The translations under genes and the position numbers were made by a program. Under the pieces are notes generated by a model that worked only from the letters and a program-made list of their open reading frames with translations, had not been told where the DNA came from and made no database searches. DNA of 64,000 bases from Thiodiazotropha sp040791665 (GTDB taxonomy: Bacteria > Pseudomonadota > Gammaproteobacteria > Chromatiales > Chromatiaceae): positions 1-64,000 of the forward strand of contig JBFNNX010000023.1 of assembly GCA_040791665.1 (NCBI GenBank), written 5' to 3'. This document shows positions 1 to 7,564 of this stretch, one piece after another. How positions within the stretch are numbered: position 1 is the stretch's first letter; each line of letters opens with the position of its first letter.

Positions 1-60
1 TCCACAACACAAGGCGCAGGAGAAAACTTGATGGGTTTAAACAAAAGAAATCACTCTTAA

Positions 61-1053
61 CTCAACCGTCCGTGGAATCGGGGTAAAACCCGTAAAACCC
101 TTCGGGATCGGGATAATGAAGAAAAAGTAGATATAGACTTCCTTGATTTTGATGGAAATGCACAAACATTCCGGTTACTTACTCGACTGCAAGTATTGAA
201 TGATACATTTGGGCTTAACCTAACAATTGCTACACTTGCAGCCCTCTTAAAATATCCTAGTGTATACGGATCAACAAGTAAAGGAGGCTTTAAAAAATAT
301 GGTGTATTTCGCAGTGAGGAAAGTATAGTAAATGAGGTGTGGAAAGAGACCGGTCTCGCAGAAGGCGTCAGACATCCATTGGCATATATCATGGAGGCCT
401 GTGACGATATTGCATATTCAATAATTGATGCAGAGGACACAGTTAAGAAAGGTTATGCTTCTTTCTATGATCTAACAGATTATCTAGAAAGCTGGGATTC
501 CGATGATGCTACCATAAAAAAAGTAGTAGACGCTTCACGCAAGAAAAACAATGAATTTAAAAAAGAACATCTAAGCTCTCAGGAACTAAATGATATATCA
601 ATGCAAATGTTCCGAGTAAAAGCTATTGCTGGGATGGTAACTTCTGCTACATCTGTTTTTGTTGAAAATATTGACAAAATGATGAACGGCACTATAGAGC
701 CTGGTTTTGAATTAATAAAGAACTCCGATTGCGCTGGCCTCTGTAAAGCAACAAAAAAGTTTGATCATGCGCATGGATTTCAAAACAAAGATGTTCTAAA
801 TTTAGAGCTCCGTGGTAATAATTATATAAAAAGCATGATGGATATGTTATGGGCTGCAGTGCTGAAAGGTGATGATTCTCACTACCCATTTGAGAGATAC
901 CTTTTTGGAAGCATATCTGAAAATTACAGGAGAGTTTACGAAGAATCTGGTAAAACACTTTACGCAAAGTATCAACTAATCTGTGATGTTGTTTCCGGTA
1001 TGACAGAAACATACTTAATCAAAAAGCACGACGAATATATATCACTAAAATAA
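61..1053 (+). pseudogene. 5'-truncated dGTPase (dGTP triphosphohydrolase family)
   Basis: The frame is open from 61 and is recognisably dGTPase-like from about 112 to the stop at 1053. It contains the family signature FDGNAQTFRLLTRLQ (about 148-192) and the later block ACDDIAYSIIDAED. Dgt enzymes hydrolyse dGTP to deoxyguanosine and triphosphate and usually have 400-500 residues. Here everything upstream is missing, including the N-terminal HD-domain metal ligands and the HD-x-GNPPFGH block. A TAA at 58-60 closes the frame, and the bases before it do not resemble the family. The first usable start would be TTG at 196, inside the domain. An active enzyme is therefore unlikely. It overlaps the next gene by one base (TAATG), so the two were an operon. 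The sequence is clearly AT-rich compared with the rest of the window. Confidence 0.75.
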
Positions 1054-1952
1054 TGAAAAAAGATATTACAAATCCAATTTCATCTTTTGATAACTTACGA
1101 GATCGACTTCTGCGCTTATTAAAAACACCGATTTCTACTTGTAGAAATGACAGTCAACTTGAGTTTTCCCTACCAATAACCTCTACAAATAATTATAATT
1201 TTATATATCATAACTGTAACGTCGTTGATTTTCTTGAATTTCTAGTTGACTCTTTACCTACTGGTAATATTTACCTATTTGGCGGAGTATTACGAGATCT
1301 AGCACTTTTGGGGAAAAGAGGGTTTAACTCCGATTTAGATTTAGTAGCTGATGGAGAGTGGAAAAACTGTACAAGATATTTAGAGCATATTGGAGCAAAA
1401 AGAAACAAATTTGGTGGTTATAGACTCACAATAGCAGGATGGCCTATCGATATATGGGGCTCTAAAGATACTTGGGCTATTAAACAAGGTTTAGTAACAT
1501 ATAATGGGATATATTCATTAACAAAAACAACAGTACTTAACTGGGATGCAATTTTAATGAACTGGAGAACCAAAACATTTATATATCGAGATAGATATCT
1601 CTCTGATTTAAACGATAGATTACTAGATATTATTCTAGAGGATAACCCTAATCCACTAGGTATGGCTGTTCGAGTTTTTAGACACTTGTGCAGTAAAGAC
1701 GCAAGAAAAATTACCATTAGAGCAGCTGAATATCTTGGTAAATGCACAGTAATGTATAGCTTTAATGACTTAAAAAACAGTGAAATTAAAAGTTATGGGA
1801 ACTCTGTAATAGAGCCTGCTGTATATCTTTTTTTTAGTAAATATCGTGAAGATAACAATAAAAGTATAAATGATAGATATTCTGCTGCGAGTCACTCTCT
1901 AGTTCGTAATGGAATTACACTATCGTCAAAACAATTCGAGTTTAATCTTTAG
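1053..1952 (+). CDS. Nucleotidyltransferase of the poly(A) polymerase/CCA-adding head type
   Basis: A 299-residue protein with the pol-beta-type nucleotidyltransferase signature. It has GGVLRD near residue 77, SDLDLV near 93 (the D-x-D metal site), and a third acidic strand at PIDIWG near 133. The spacing fits the head domain of poly(A) polymerase/tRNA CCA transferases, but there is no RNA-binding or HD tail, so a housekeeping CCA enzyme is unlikely. It is translationally coupled to the truncated dGTPase (ATG overlaps the TAA) and shares its AT-rich composition. Genes of both families occur in phage-defence contexts, but a defence role here is only an inference. Substrate unknown. Confidence 0.6.
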   Translation: MKKDITNPISSFDNLRDRLLRLLKTPISTCRNDSQLEFSLPITSTNNYNFIYHNCNVVDFLEFLVDSLPTGNIYLFGGVLRDLALLGKRGFNSDLDLVADGEWKNCTRYLEHIGAKRNKFGGYRLTIAGWPIDIWGSKDTWAIKQGLVTYNGIYSLTKTTVLNWDAILMNWRTKTFIYRDRYLSDLNDRLLDIILEDNPNPLGMAVRVFRHLCSKDARKITIRAAEYLGKCTVMYSFNDLKNSEIKSYGNSVIEPAVYLFFSKYREDNNKSINDRYSAASHSLVRNGITLSSKQFEFNL

Positions 1953-2083
1953 AATATAAATTTGCCCATCCATTGGCTATACGCTTAGCACAGTTCATTA
2001 CTGCATGAAATCGAACCACTCACGCGCTACAATAACTTAGAATCACAAGCTCAAACCGGCAAACACAAACAAAAGGACTTGAT

Positions 2084-3667
2084 ATGCGCAAGCTCTCAGC
2101 CTTCCTCCTTTCTCTGTTTACCATTGTTGGCGGGCATATTCTTAACCAAAGAACCGACAAGGCCCTTCTCTTCTTCAGCCTGCTGCTCGTCGTCTCGATA
2201 TTGAATGTGTTCCTCCATCCTATAATCTCATTAGCTACAGGTCCACACGTGGCTTCGGAGCTCTACTATAATCAGCGTTTTCTTCCATTCGCAGTATTCT
2301 TCACCCTGGGGCTCGTGGCATTAATCAGTGCCATCACCAGTTATCTGGATGCCAGGAAACCATCTCTGGACAAAGCTACTACTCCCTCAGCCATCCTTGG
2401 TGGCATACTCTCTGTTTTGATCGCACTAATTGTTGTTGGCTATATGAGTCTTTATGTTTCACTCAATCTACAACTGAGTAAGAAATACAGCGGTGCGGAA
2501 ACACAGGATAAAAGTAGCAGGCAAACTAATACAATACCGGAAGACAGCTGGGTGAGCAGCTTCTCCGGTCCTAATACTCATTTTTGGCATAATTTGAAAT
2601 ACAGCTACGAATGGGTTCCGGATGAACAGCTCACACCTCTACCTACGGGCGAAGCCTATCTGTCAGGCCGCATAATCTATGCAGGTAAACCCGCCTCCGG
2701 CGTTACCCTGACTGGTGTTTTCAACAATCAGTTCATCTCCGACGAGATCACAACCGACAGTGAGGGAAGATACAGTTTCAGGGTTCCGCCCGGTGAGTGG
2801 CGTTTGAATCGCATCAACACCAAACGATGGACTGACAAACCCCCAGGTAAAGCTTTCACCCTTATCGGCAGTGCCTCAAGCAGACTCTCCGATGATCTCT
2901 ACCATGACAGTCCAAATCATGTATCCGGGGACTTTACAGTAACAACCAAACCTCAACCCCATGTAGACGCTAAACTCGAACTGATTATACGGGATAACAT
3001 CACCATAGCATGGCCCAACAAAGCGAGCATGCCGGCAGACCTAGAGAGTGACACTATCACCTGGCTTCCCGTAGTCGACGCCGCGAACTATCAGGTACAG
3101 CTGCAGCATATCGAACGACAAGGCACCACCACAACTTACAGTCCTGTCTATTGGGTAAATAGTGATACTACAGCACTTCCGCTCGAGAAAATCAGGACCA
3201 TGAAATCCAATGATGTTGCTGTGAATGAGTATCAAGTGGTCGTACACGCCTTTGACGAGGAAGGCAGACTACTGGCTTCATCACCCACCCATTTTCCACT
3301 GCGCTCTCTAACCATCCAGGATCGACAGATTCCCTCCATGCAGCTCTTTCCCTCACTCAAATCAGATCAAGTCGCCATGACGGAAGATGAAATCGAACAG
3401 ATGCAAAAGGAAAAAAAAATGATTGACGCCGCAACGGTCCTAGCGGAGGCGGATATGCCAAGCACCGCGAGAGAGCTCGTTGCTAAGCTCTCCAGTAAGC
3501 ATTTAGAAAAGCGCCTGGACACCCTGGAGGGAGTGATCCTGATCGCAGAAGGTCAGTGCGAGGCTGCACGACTGCACTTCGAATCAACCAATCATAAATG
3601 GGAACGGAACTGCACGCCAGACTTCTATAAAAAGCGTTGCTCGACCCCAACAATCCGAAGCAAATGA
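2084..3667 (+). CDS. Membrane protein with carboxypeptidase-regulatory-like domain
   Basis: A 527-residue protein of unknown function. Residues 1-140 hold about four hydrophobic segments. A periplasmic-type stretch around 190-245 (SGRIIYAGKPASGVTLTG... DSEGRYSFRVPPGEWRL) looks like a carboxypeptidase-regulatory/transthyretin-like beta sandwich. A second beta-rich part follows, then an acidic, alpha-helical C-terminus with a TPR-like feel. The start is supported by AAAGGA seven bases upstream of ATG. It stands alone, between the AT-rich dgt/nucleotidyltransferase pair and the toxin-antitoxin operon. Confidence 0.6.
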   Translation: MRKLSAFLLSLFTIVGGHILNQRTDKALLFFSLLLVVSILNVFLHPIISLATGPHVASELYYNQRFLPFAVFFTLGLVALISAITSYLDARKPSLDKATTPSAILGGILSVLIALIVVGYMSLYVSLNLQLSKKYSGAETQDKSSRQTNTIPEDSWVSSFSGPNTHFWHNLKYSYEWVPDEQLTPLPTGEAYLSGRIIYAGKPASGVTLTGVFNNQFISDEITTDSEGRYSFRVPPGEWRLNRINTKRWTDKPPGKAFTLIGSASSRLSDDLYHDSPNHVSGDFTVTTKPQPHVDAKLELIIRDNITIAWPNKASMPADLESDTITWLPVVDAANYQVQLQHIERQGTTTTYSPVYWVNSDTTALPLEKIRTMKSNDVAVNEYQVVVHAFDEEGRLLASSPTHFPLRSLTIQDRQIPSMQLFPSLKSDQVAMTEDEIEQMQKEKKMIDAATVLAEADMPSTARELVAKLSSKHLEKRLDTLEGVILIAEGQCEAARLHFESTNHKWERNCTPDFYKKRCSTPTIRSK

Positions 3668-3802
3668 TTACTAAGACACCACCCCAAGCAAACCGGGACT
3701 CCCAACATATATTTATCATGATCACATTGGAGCAATTATCGTTATCTTATTGATTTATATTTATTTTTATGGAATGTAAATGATGAGTGTACCGGAATAA
3801 TT

Positions 3803-3871
3803 TTGACTGTAAATTTACAAATGGCAAATATTGTAGTAACGTACCTACATCAAACATCCTGATTCAGGAGG
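3803..3871 (+). promoter_or_regulatory. Putative toxin-antitoxin promoter/operator and RBS
   Basis: A perfect 12-base palindrome, TGTAAATTTACA (3808-3819), overlaps a TTGACT hexamer (3803-3808) that could be a -35 box, about 60 bases before the antitoxin start. Type II antitoxins usually repress their own promoter by binding such a palindrome. A strong ribosome binding site AGGAGG is at 3866-3871. The -10 box is not clear. Operator assignment is inferred from position and symmetry. Confidence 0.4.
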
Positions 3872-3878
3872 TGCCATC

Positions 3879-4133
3879 ATGACCATCACGACGCTATCCA
3901 GCCGAGAGCTCAATCAGGACGTCAGTCGCGCCAAGAAAGCGGCCAAAAATGGCCCCGTGTTTATCACGGATCGCGGCAAGCCGGCACATGTACTGTTAAG
4001 TATTGAGGAATACCAGCGACTCACTGGTCAACACAGAAGCCTCGTTGAGGCACTATCCATGCCTGGTATTGCCGATATCGAGATTGAGCTTCCCCATTCA
4101 CACGAGCTTCCCCGGCCAGCGGAATTTGACTGA
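3879..4133 (+). CDS. Phd/YefM-family antitoxin
   Basis: An 84-residue protein matching the Phd/YefM antitoxin pattern: an N-terminal DNA-binding part (LSSRELNQDVSRAKKAA), then GPVFITDRGKPAHVLLSIEEYQRL, the family hallmark. The C-terminal tail after about residue 55 would wrap the toxin. AGGAGG lies seven bases upstream of ATG. The stop overlaps the toxin start (TGATG), as expected for coupled antitoxin-toxin translation. It probably represses its own operon through the palindrome at 3808-3819. Confidence 0.88.
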   Translation: MTITTLSSRELNQDVSRAKKAAKNGPVFITDRGKPAHVLLSIEEYQRLTGQHRSLVEALSMPGIADIEIELPHSHELPRPAEFD

Positions 4134-4561
4134 TGTTCCTGCTTGATACCAACATCATTTCCGAATTGCGCAAGACCGGCAATGGTAAGGCTGATGCCAA
4201 TGTGATCAAGTGGGTATCGAATTCGGACGCAACGAGTTTCTACATCTCGGCTGTAACCATCATGGAACTTGAGCTTGGTATTTTACGCGTTGGGCGTCGT
4301 GATGCGGCTCAAGGGGCGCTGTTGCGCACCTGGATGGATAACCGTGTTCTCCCGGAATTCACCGACCGCACATTGCCTATCGATGAAGTTGTAGCACTTC
4401 GATGTGCGCAACTACATGTTCCAGACCCTCGCCCAGAGCGAGACGCATATATTGCGGCCACCGCCCTAGTACATGGTTTGACTATAGTGACCCGGAATGT
4501 ACTCGATTTCAAATCAACGGGGGCGGCCATTATTAATCCATGGGAGGCTCAGCGAAAATAA
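4133..4561 (+). CDS. PIN-domain ribonuclease toxin, VapC/FitB type
   Basis: A 142-residue PIN-domain protein. The conserved acids are visible: D5 in LLDTNIISEL, E in TIMELELGI (about 45), and D in RPERDAYIAATA (about 103), with the closing VTRNVLDF segment. PIN toxins of this class are Mg-dependent RNases that cut tRNA or rRNA and are neutralised by the upstream antitoxin. Length and N-terminus match FitB-like VapC proteins. All catalytic acids appear intact, so the toxin should be active. The following 200 bases are very A-rich and carry no recognisable gene. Confidence 0.88.
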   Translation: MFLLDTNIISELRKTGNGKADANVIKWVSNSDATSFYISAVTIMELELGILRVGRRDAAQGALLRTWMDNRVLPEFTDRTLPIDEVVALRCAQLHVPDPRPERDAYIAATALVHGLTIVTRNVLDFKSTGAAIINPWEAQRK

Positions 4562-4760
4562 AACAGAGCCATGAGCAAAATAACCAAAACAAAATAAGAA
4601 AATAACGAGATCGAAAAAAATAAAAATAAATAACGAAATACCCTCTCCGAAAGTTCGATGGACCCCCACCCAAATCTATTTGAAATTTAAATGGGCGTCT
4701 GATTTAATTCCTAAAATGCCAGGAATATAGCCTATGTTTGTATGTATCTGGAGAGATATC

Positions 4761-5097
4761 ATGTAGCATCTGATTTACAAATCATGGGGGCTTCTACTAA
4801 CTATCCTTATAATGCCATCTGAGAGCTTTGCGAATTCATGGGCTTGTCACTATGCGGAACTAGGGCCTGTTAATACTAATCCAATTGGCCCTAACAAGGA
4901 ACGTCGTTATCTTCTATCCAAATGAACCCGCCAGATTACCCTGCAAAGTCTATTATACCAAGCCAAACGAAAACGTAATGCCGCGTACATTATGCAAAGC
5001 TTAAAATGAGGATAGTTATTGTGAACGAAAAGCTCTTGAGTTCATTAAGACATTGGAATCAAGGGGCTGGCAGTGTTCTCTCGACAATGACCGATAA
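4761..5097 (+). pseudogene. Dead duplicate of the small secreted protein gene at 6922
   Basis: This stretch aligns almost base for base with 6922-7227 and with its upstream leader. The copy is dead. ATG is followed at once by TAG (4761-4766), the signal-peptide region has drifted, and a 29-bp insertion (4863-4891) shifts the frame. The remaining body (NEPARLP.KVYY.KPNENVMPRT and the ESRGWQCS end) is still readable. Similarity extends from about 4729 to about 5116, so leader and tail were duplicated with the gene. Confidence 0.85.
4863..4891 (+). mobile_element. 29-bp miniature element end (MITE remnant) with TA duplication
   Basis: A 29-bp GGGCC...GGCCC insertion sits inside the pseudogene. 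The intact paralogue at about 7018 shows the empty site (GAACTAACAAGG). Here the same bases read GAACTA, the insert, then TAACAAGG, so exactly TA was duplicated. The first 20 bases match the terminal repeat of the full MITE at 62117 with one difference, so this is an extreme internal-deletion derivative. Confidence 0.8.
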
Positions 5098-5200
5098 CCT
5101 AATTGATTACATCCTGATTGATAAGACCATAAACCTGAAACGTAAACTGGCGTAATACACGTTCGCGGAACGGGGAGTGGTTGAGGCGCCGGAGTAGTCA

Positions 5201-5701
5201 ATGCGAAAATGGGGCGAACTTGCGCTGATTCTTTTCGCTGCCGTTAGTCTGAGTAGCGCAGTTTGGCAGGAGAGGACTGCGCTGCAGTTGCTCATCGGAG
5301 GTACAGCGGATACCGCCACAATTTTATCAGTGGAGTATGTACGCGAAGAATCCTTGTTGAACTCCCGTTACGGCACGGCGTCCGGGCCCAGTTCGGTGAG
5401 CACGTATCGCTTTGCCTATCGGTTCAACCCAGGGAACGGGCAAATAATCGGCGCAACAGAGATGAATTATTATGAAGTTTACAAGAAATTTCCCGGGTTC
5501 AGCTTGGTGGATATAACCGCACCGGTCGGACAGTCTGTTGATATCCTCTATTCGCTATCTGATCCGTCGATCAACGCAGTTGATCACCCATTGCCTTGGT
5601 CCCCTTTTTGGTATCTCATAACATTCGGCGGTATTGCGCTGCCAGCTGGCATTGGCCTCTTGATTGAAAGAAAAGCAGAGAAAGGGAACACGGGTAGTTG
5701 A
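5201..5701 (+). CDS. DUF3592 family membrane protein
   Basis: A 166-residue protein with an N-terminal hydrophobic segment (about 5-30), an extracytoplasmic beta-rich part (AYRFNPGNGQIIGATEMNYYE ... VGQSVDILYSLSDP) and a C-terminal membrane helix (about 135-157). This arrangement, with the YxF.xNGxxIxG and VxIxYxxxDP elements, is that of DUF3592 proteins, whose function is unknown. Not in an operon; the neighbour upstream is a pseudogene. Confidence 0.7.
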   Translation: MRKWGELALILFAAVSLSSAVWQERTALQLLIGGTADTATILSVEYVREESLLNSRYGTASGPSSVSTYRFAYRFNPGNGQIIGATEMNYYEVYKKFPGFSLVDITAPVGQSVDILYSLSDPSINAVDHPLPWSPFWYLITFGGIALPAGIGLLIERKAEKGNTGS

Positions 5702-5966
5702 ATCTATTCCGCTGCAATCAATTCTTCTGCCGCATCCAGATCGACTGAAACGATCATAACCAGCAGCAGAGTCAGGACACTCGCAGTTTAAGGGTTCGGT
5801 GTCTCATCCAAGATATTCAAGATTTTCGGGCACACCCGCATAATTCTATAATGTTGTTCAACCGCCCTGAATGCTGATCTACTGCAGTGCGCTTGCTTAC
5901 GTTCAGGTTAGTAAATACTGCTATATTCGATCCAAGAGCCTTTGATTCCAAACAAGTGAGGAACCG

Positions 5967-6758
5967 ATGTCGTATCGAACCTGCGCCCTCGTAACAGGCG
6001 CCACCGGCGCCATTGGCGAGGCCATTGCTAAAGGATTGGCGGCCGATGGTGAGCGGGAGGTGGTGCTGGTTGCCCGCAACGAGGACAAGGCGGAGCGCAC
6101 CGTGCAACGTATCCGGGGCGAAACGGGCAATTCCCATGTGCGCTTTGAGTTGGCCGACCTTTCCCGGGGCGATGCAATACGCGATCTTGCCGCACGTTGG
6201 AAGGGTCCACTGCATATCCTGGTCAACAACGCAGCCATCACACCCCGTCGGCGGGAGGAATCCACGGAGGGGGTGGAACTACAGTTCGCCACCAACGTAT
6301 TGGGCTATTTCCGCATGATCCGAGCCTTCACCCCATACCTGCTCGCAGCCGATGGGGCGCAAGTGGTGAACGTGGCAAGCTACTGGGCGGGAGGACTGGA
6401 CCTGGACGACCTGGAGTTTCGCCAACGTCACTACAACAACGACACCGCCTACCGTCAGTCCAAACAGGCCGACCGTATCCTGAGCGCCGCCTTTGCCGAA
6501 CGTCTGGCTGACCAACGAGTTTGCGTCAACGCCTGCCATCCCGGCGACGTAAACTCAACCCTAAGCAACGACCTCGGTTTCGGCGGTCACCAGAGTCCCG
6601 ATGAGGGGGCGGATACCCCTGTCTGGCTGGCCATTGGCAGCGCCGGTGCCGAAACAACGGGACGATATTTCGAGAAACGCAAGGCAGTCACTTGCGGATT
6701 CAGCAAAGACCGCAATACGATGGAACGACTGTTCGAGGCCTGTGAAGCCTACGGTTGA
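5967..6758 (+). CDS. Short-chain dehydrogenase/reductase (SDR)
   Basis: A 263-residue classical SDR. The nucleotide-binding glycine motif is TGATGAIG (residues 9-16), followed by the NNA strand (ILVNNAA, about 86-92), a serine-containing segment (NVASYW) and the active-site YRQSK. The insertion around FRQRHYNNDTAY resembles the retinol dehydrogenase/WW-oxidoreductase branch. Such enzymes oxidise or reduce alcohols/ketones with NAD(P); the substrate cannot be read from sequence. It is a single gene, and its GC-rich codon use differs from the AT-rich genes on both sides. Confidence 0.85.
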   Translation: MSYRTCALVTGATGAIGEAIAKGLAADGEREVVLVARNEDKAERTVQRIRGETGNSHVRFELADLSRGDAIRDLAARWKGPLHILVNNAAITPRRREESTEGVELQFATNVLGYFRMIRAFTPYLLAADGAQVVNVASYWAGGLDLDDLEFRQRHYNNDTAYRQSKQADRILSAAFAERLADQRVCVNACHPGDVNSTLSNDLGFGGHQSPDEGADTPVWLAIGSAGAETTGRYFEKRKAVTCGFSKDRNTMERLFEACEAYG

Positions 6759-6921
6759 TTTTTCCACCGCGGAAGTGCCCGTATTAATAAGGCATAATCG
6801 AAGAGACCAGTAAAATTCCGTCGCTCCATTGGACGACAACCTTCACTGGAATACACAAATAGGCTCAGGCACTAATATACTAGGAATAGGATCGATGTTT
6901 GATTGTCACTGGACAGATATC

Positions 6922-7227
6922 ATGAAGAATCTGATTTACAAATCATGGGTAATTGTACTATTTATTCTTATGGTGCCATCTGAAAGTTTTGCGAATTCAT
7001 GGACTTGTCATTATGCGGAACTAACAAGGAACGTGGTTATCTTCTATCCAAACGAACCCGCCAGATTGCCCTGCAAAGTCTACTATACCAAGCCAAATGA
7101 AAACGTAATGCCGCGTACATTATGGAAAGCTGAAAATGAAGATAGTTATTGTGAGCGAAAAGCTGTCAAGTTCATTAAAACATTAGAATCAAGGGGCTGG
7201 CAGTGTTCTGGTGACAATGATCGATAA
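6922..7227 (+). CDS. Small secreted protein, unknown function
   Basis: A 101-residue protein with a signal peptide (MKNLIYKSWVIVLFILMVPS, cleavage probably after SFA, about residue 24). The mature part is a small cysteine-containing domain (WTCHY, LPCKVYY, SYCERKA, WQCSG: four cysteines, likely two disulfides). A longer reading from TTG at 6829 is possible, but the signal peptide makes ATG 6922 the natural start. A dead copy lies 2.1 kb upstream at 4761. I do not recognise the family. Confidence 0.65.
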   Translation: MKNLIYKSWVIVLFILMVPSESFANSWTCHYAELTRNVVIFYPNEPARLPCKVYYTKPNENVMPRTLWKAENEDSYCERKAVKFIKTLESRGWQCSGDNDR

Positions 7228-7564
7228 TCTAATCGATTATATTTAAGAGAAATGGCGTCAGAGAACTATTTCTTCTTATAGATAATCGTAATTATGGAAT
7301 ACTCATAAATCGATAATATGGGAAACCGGCAATTTTCTCGCACCCTCGCAATAGGTGACATAAGGTTTAAAGAGATCGTCAAAGAAAACAAGGAGGTTTT
7401 GATGACATGTGCGCATAAAACCCTAGCCAGCCTGGAATCCACCCCTTACTATCACAGTAATTGGGGGCATATATAGCCATATATGGACACCCCAAGTATG
7501 TCCCGGAAATTCGATAATTTAATGTGGATGCGGGGAACTCATCCACCGATAACTTGCAACGCAA
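7228..7564. other. Intergenic region with transposase remnant
   Basis: Apart from the transposase remnant at 7402 this stretch holds no gene. Bases 7290-7400 resemble 9760-9885 in short blocks (for example the AACAAGGAGG leader), consistent with two decayed copies of one element around the patatin gene. The 7465-7520 part is a diverged GGGGxC-rich end. Confidence 0.5.
7402..7467 (+). pseudogene. 5' remnant of a REP-associated (Y1/IS200-like) transposase
   Basis: After a good AGGAGG (7391-7396) the sequence reads M-T-C-A-H-K-T-L-A-S-L-E-S-T-P-Y-Y-H. This is the usual start of REP-associated tyrosine transposases (MTRxRxxLVxLExTPYYHC). The match ends abruptly after YYH; no catalytic HUH or tyrosine region follows. 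A second remnant with the same leader is at 9886. Confidence 0.65.
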
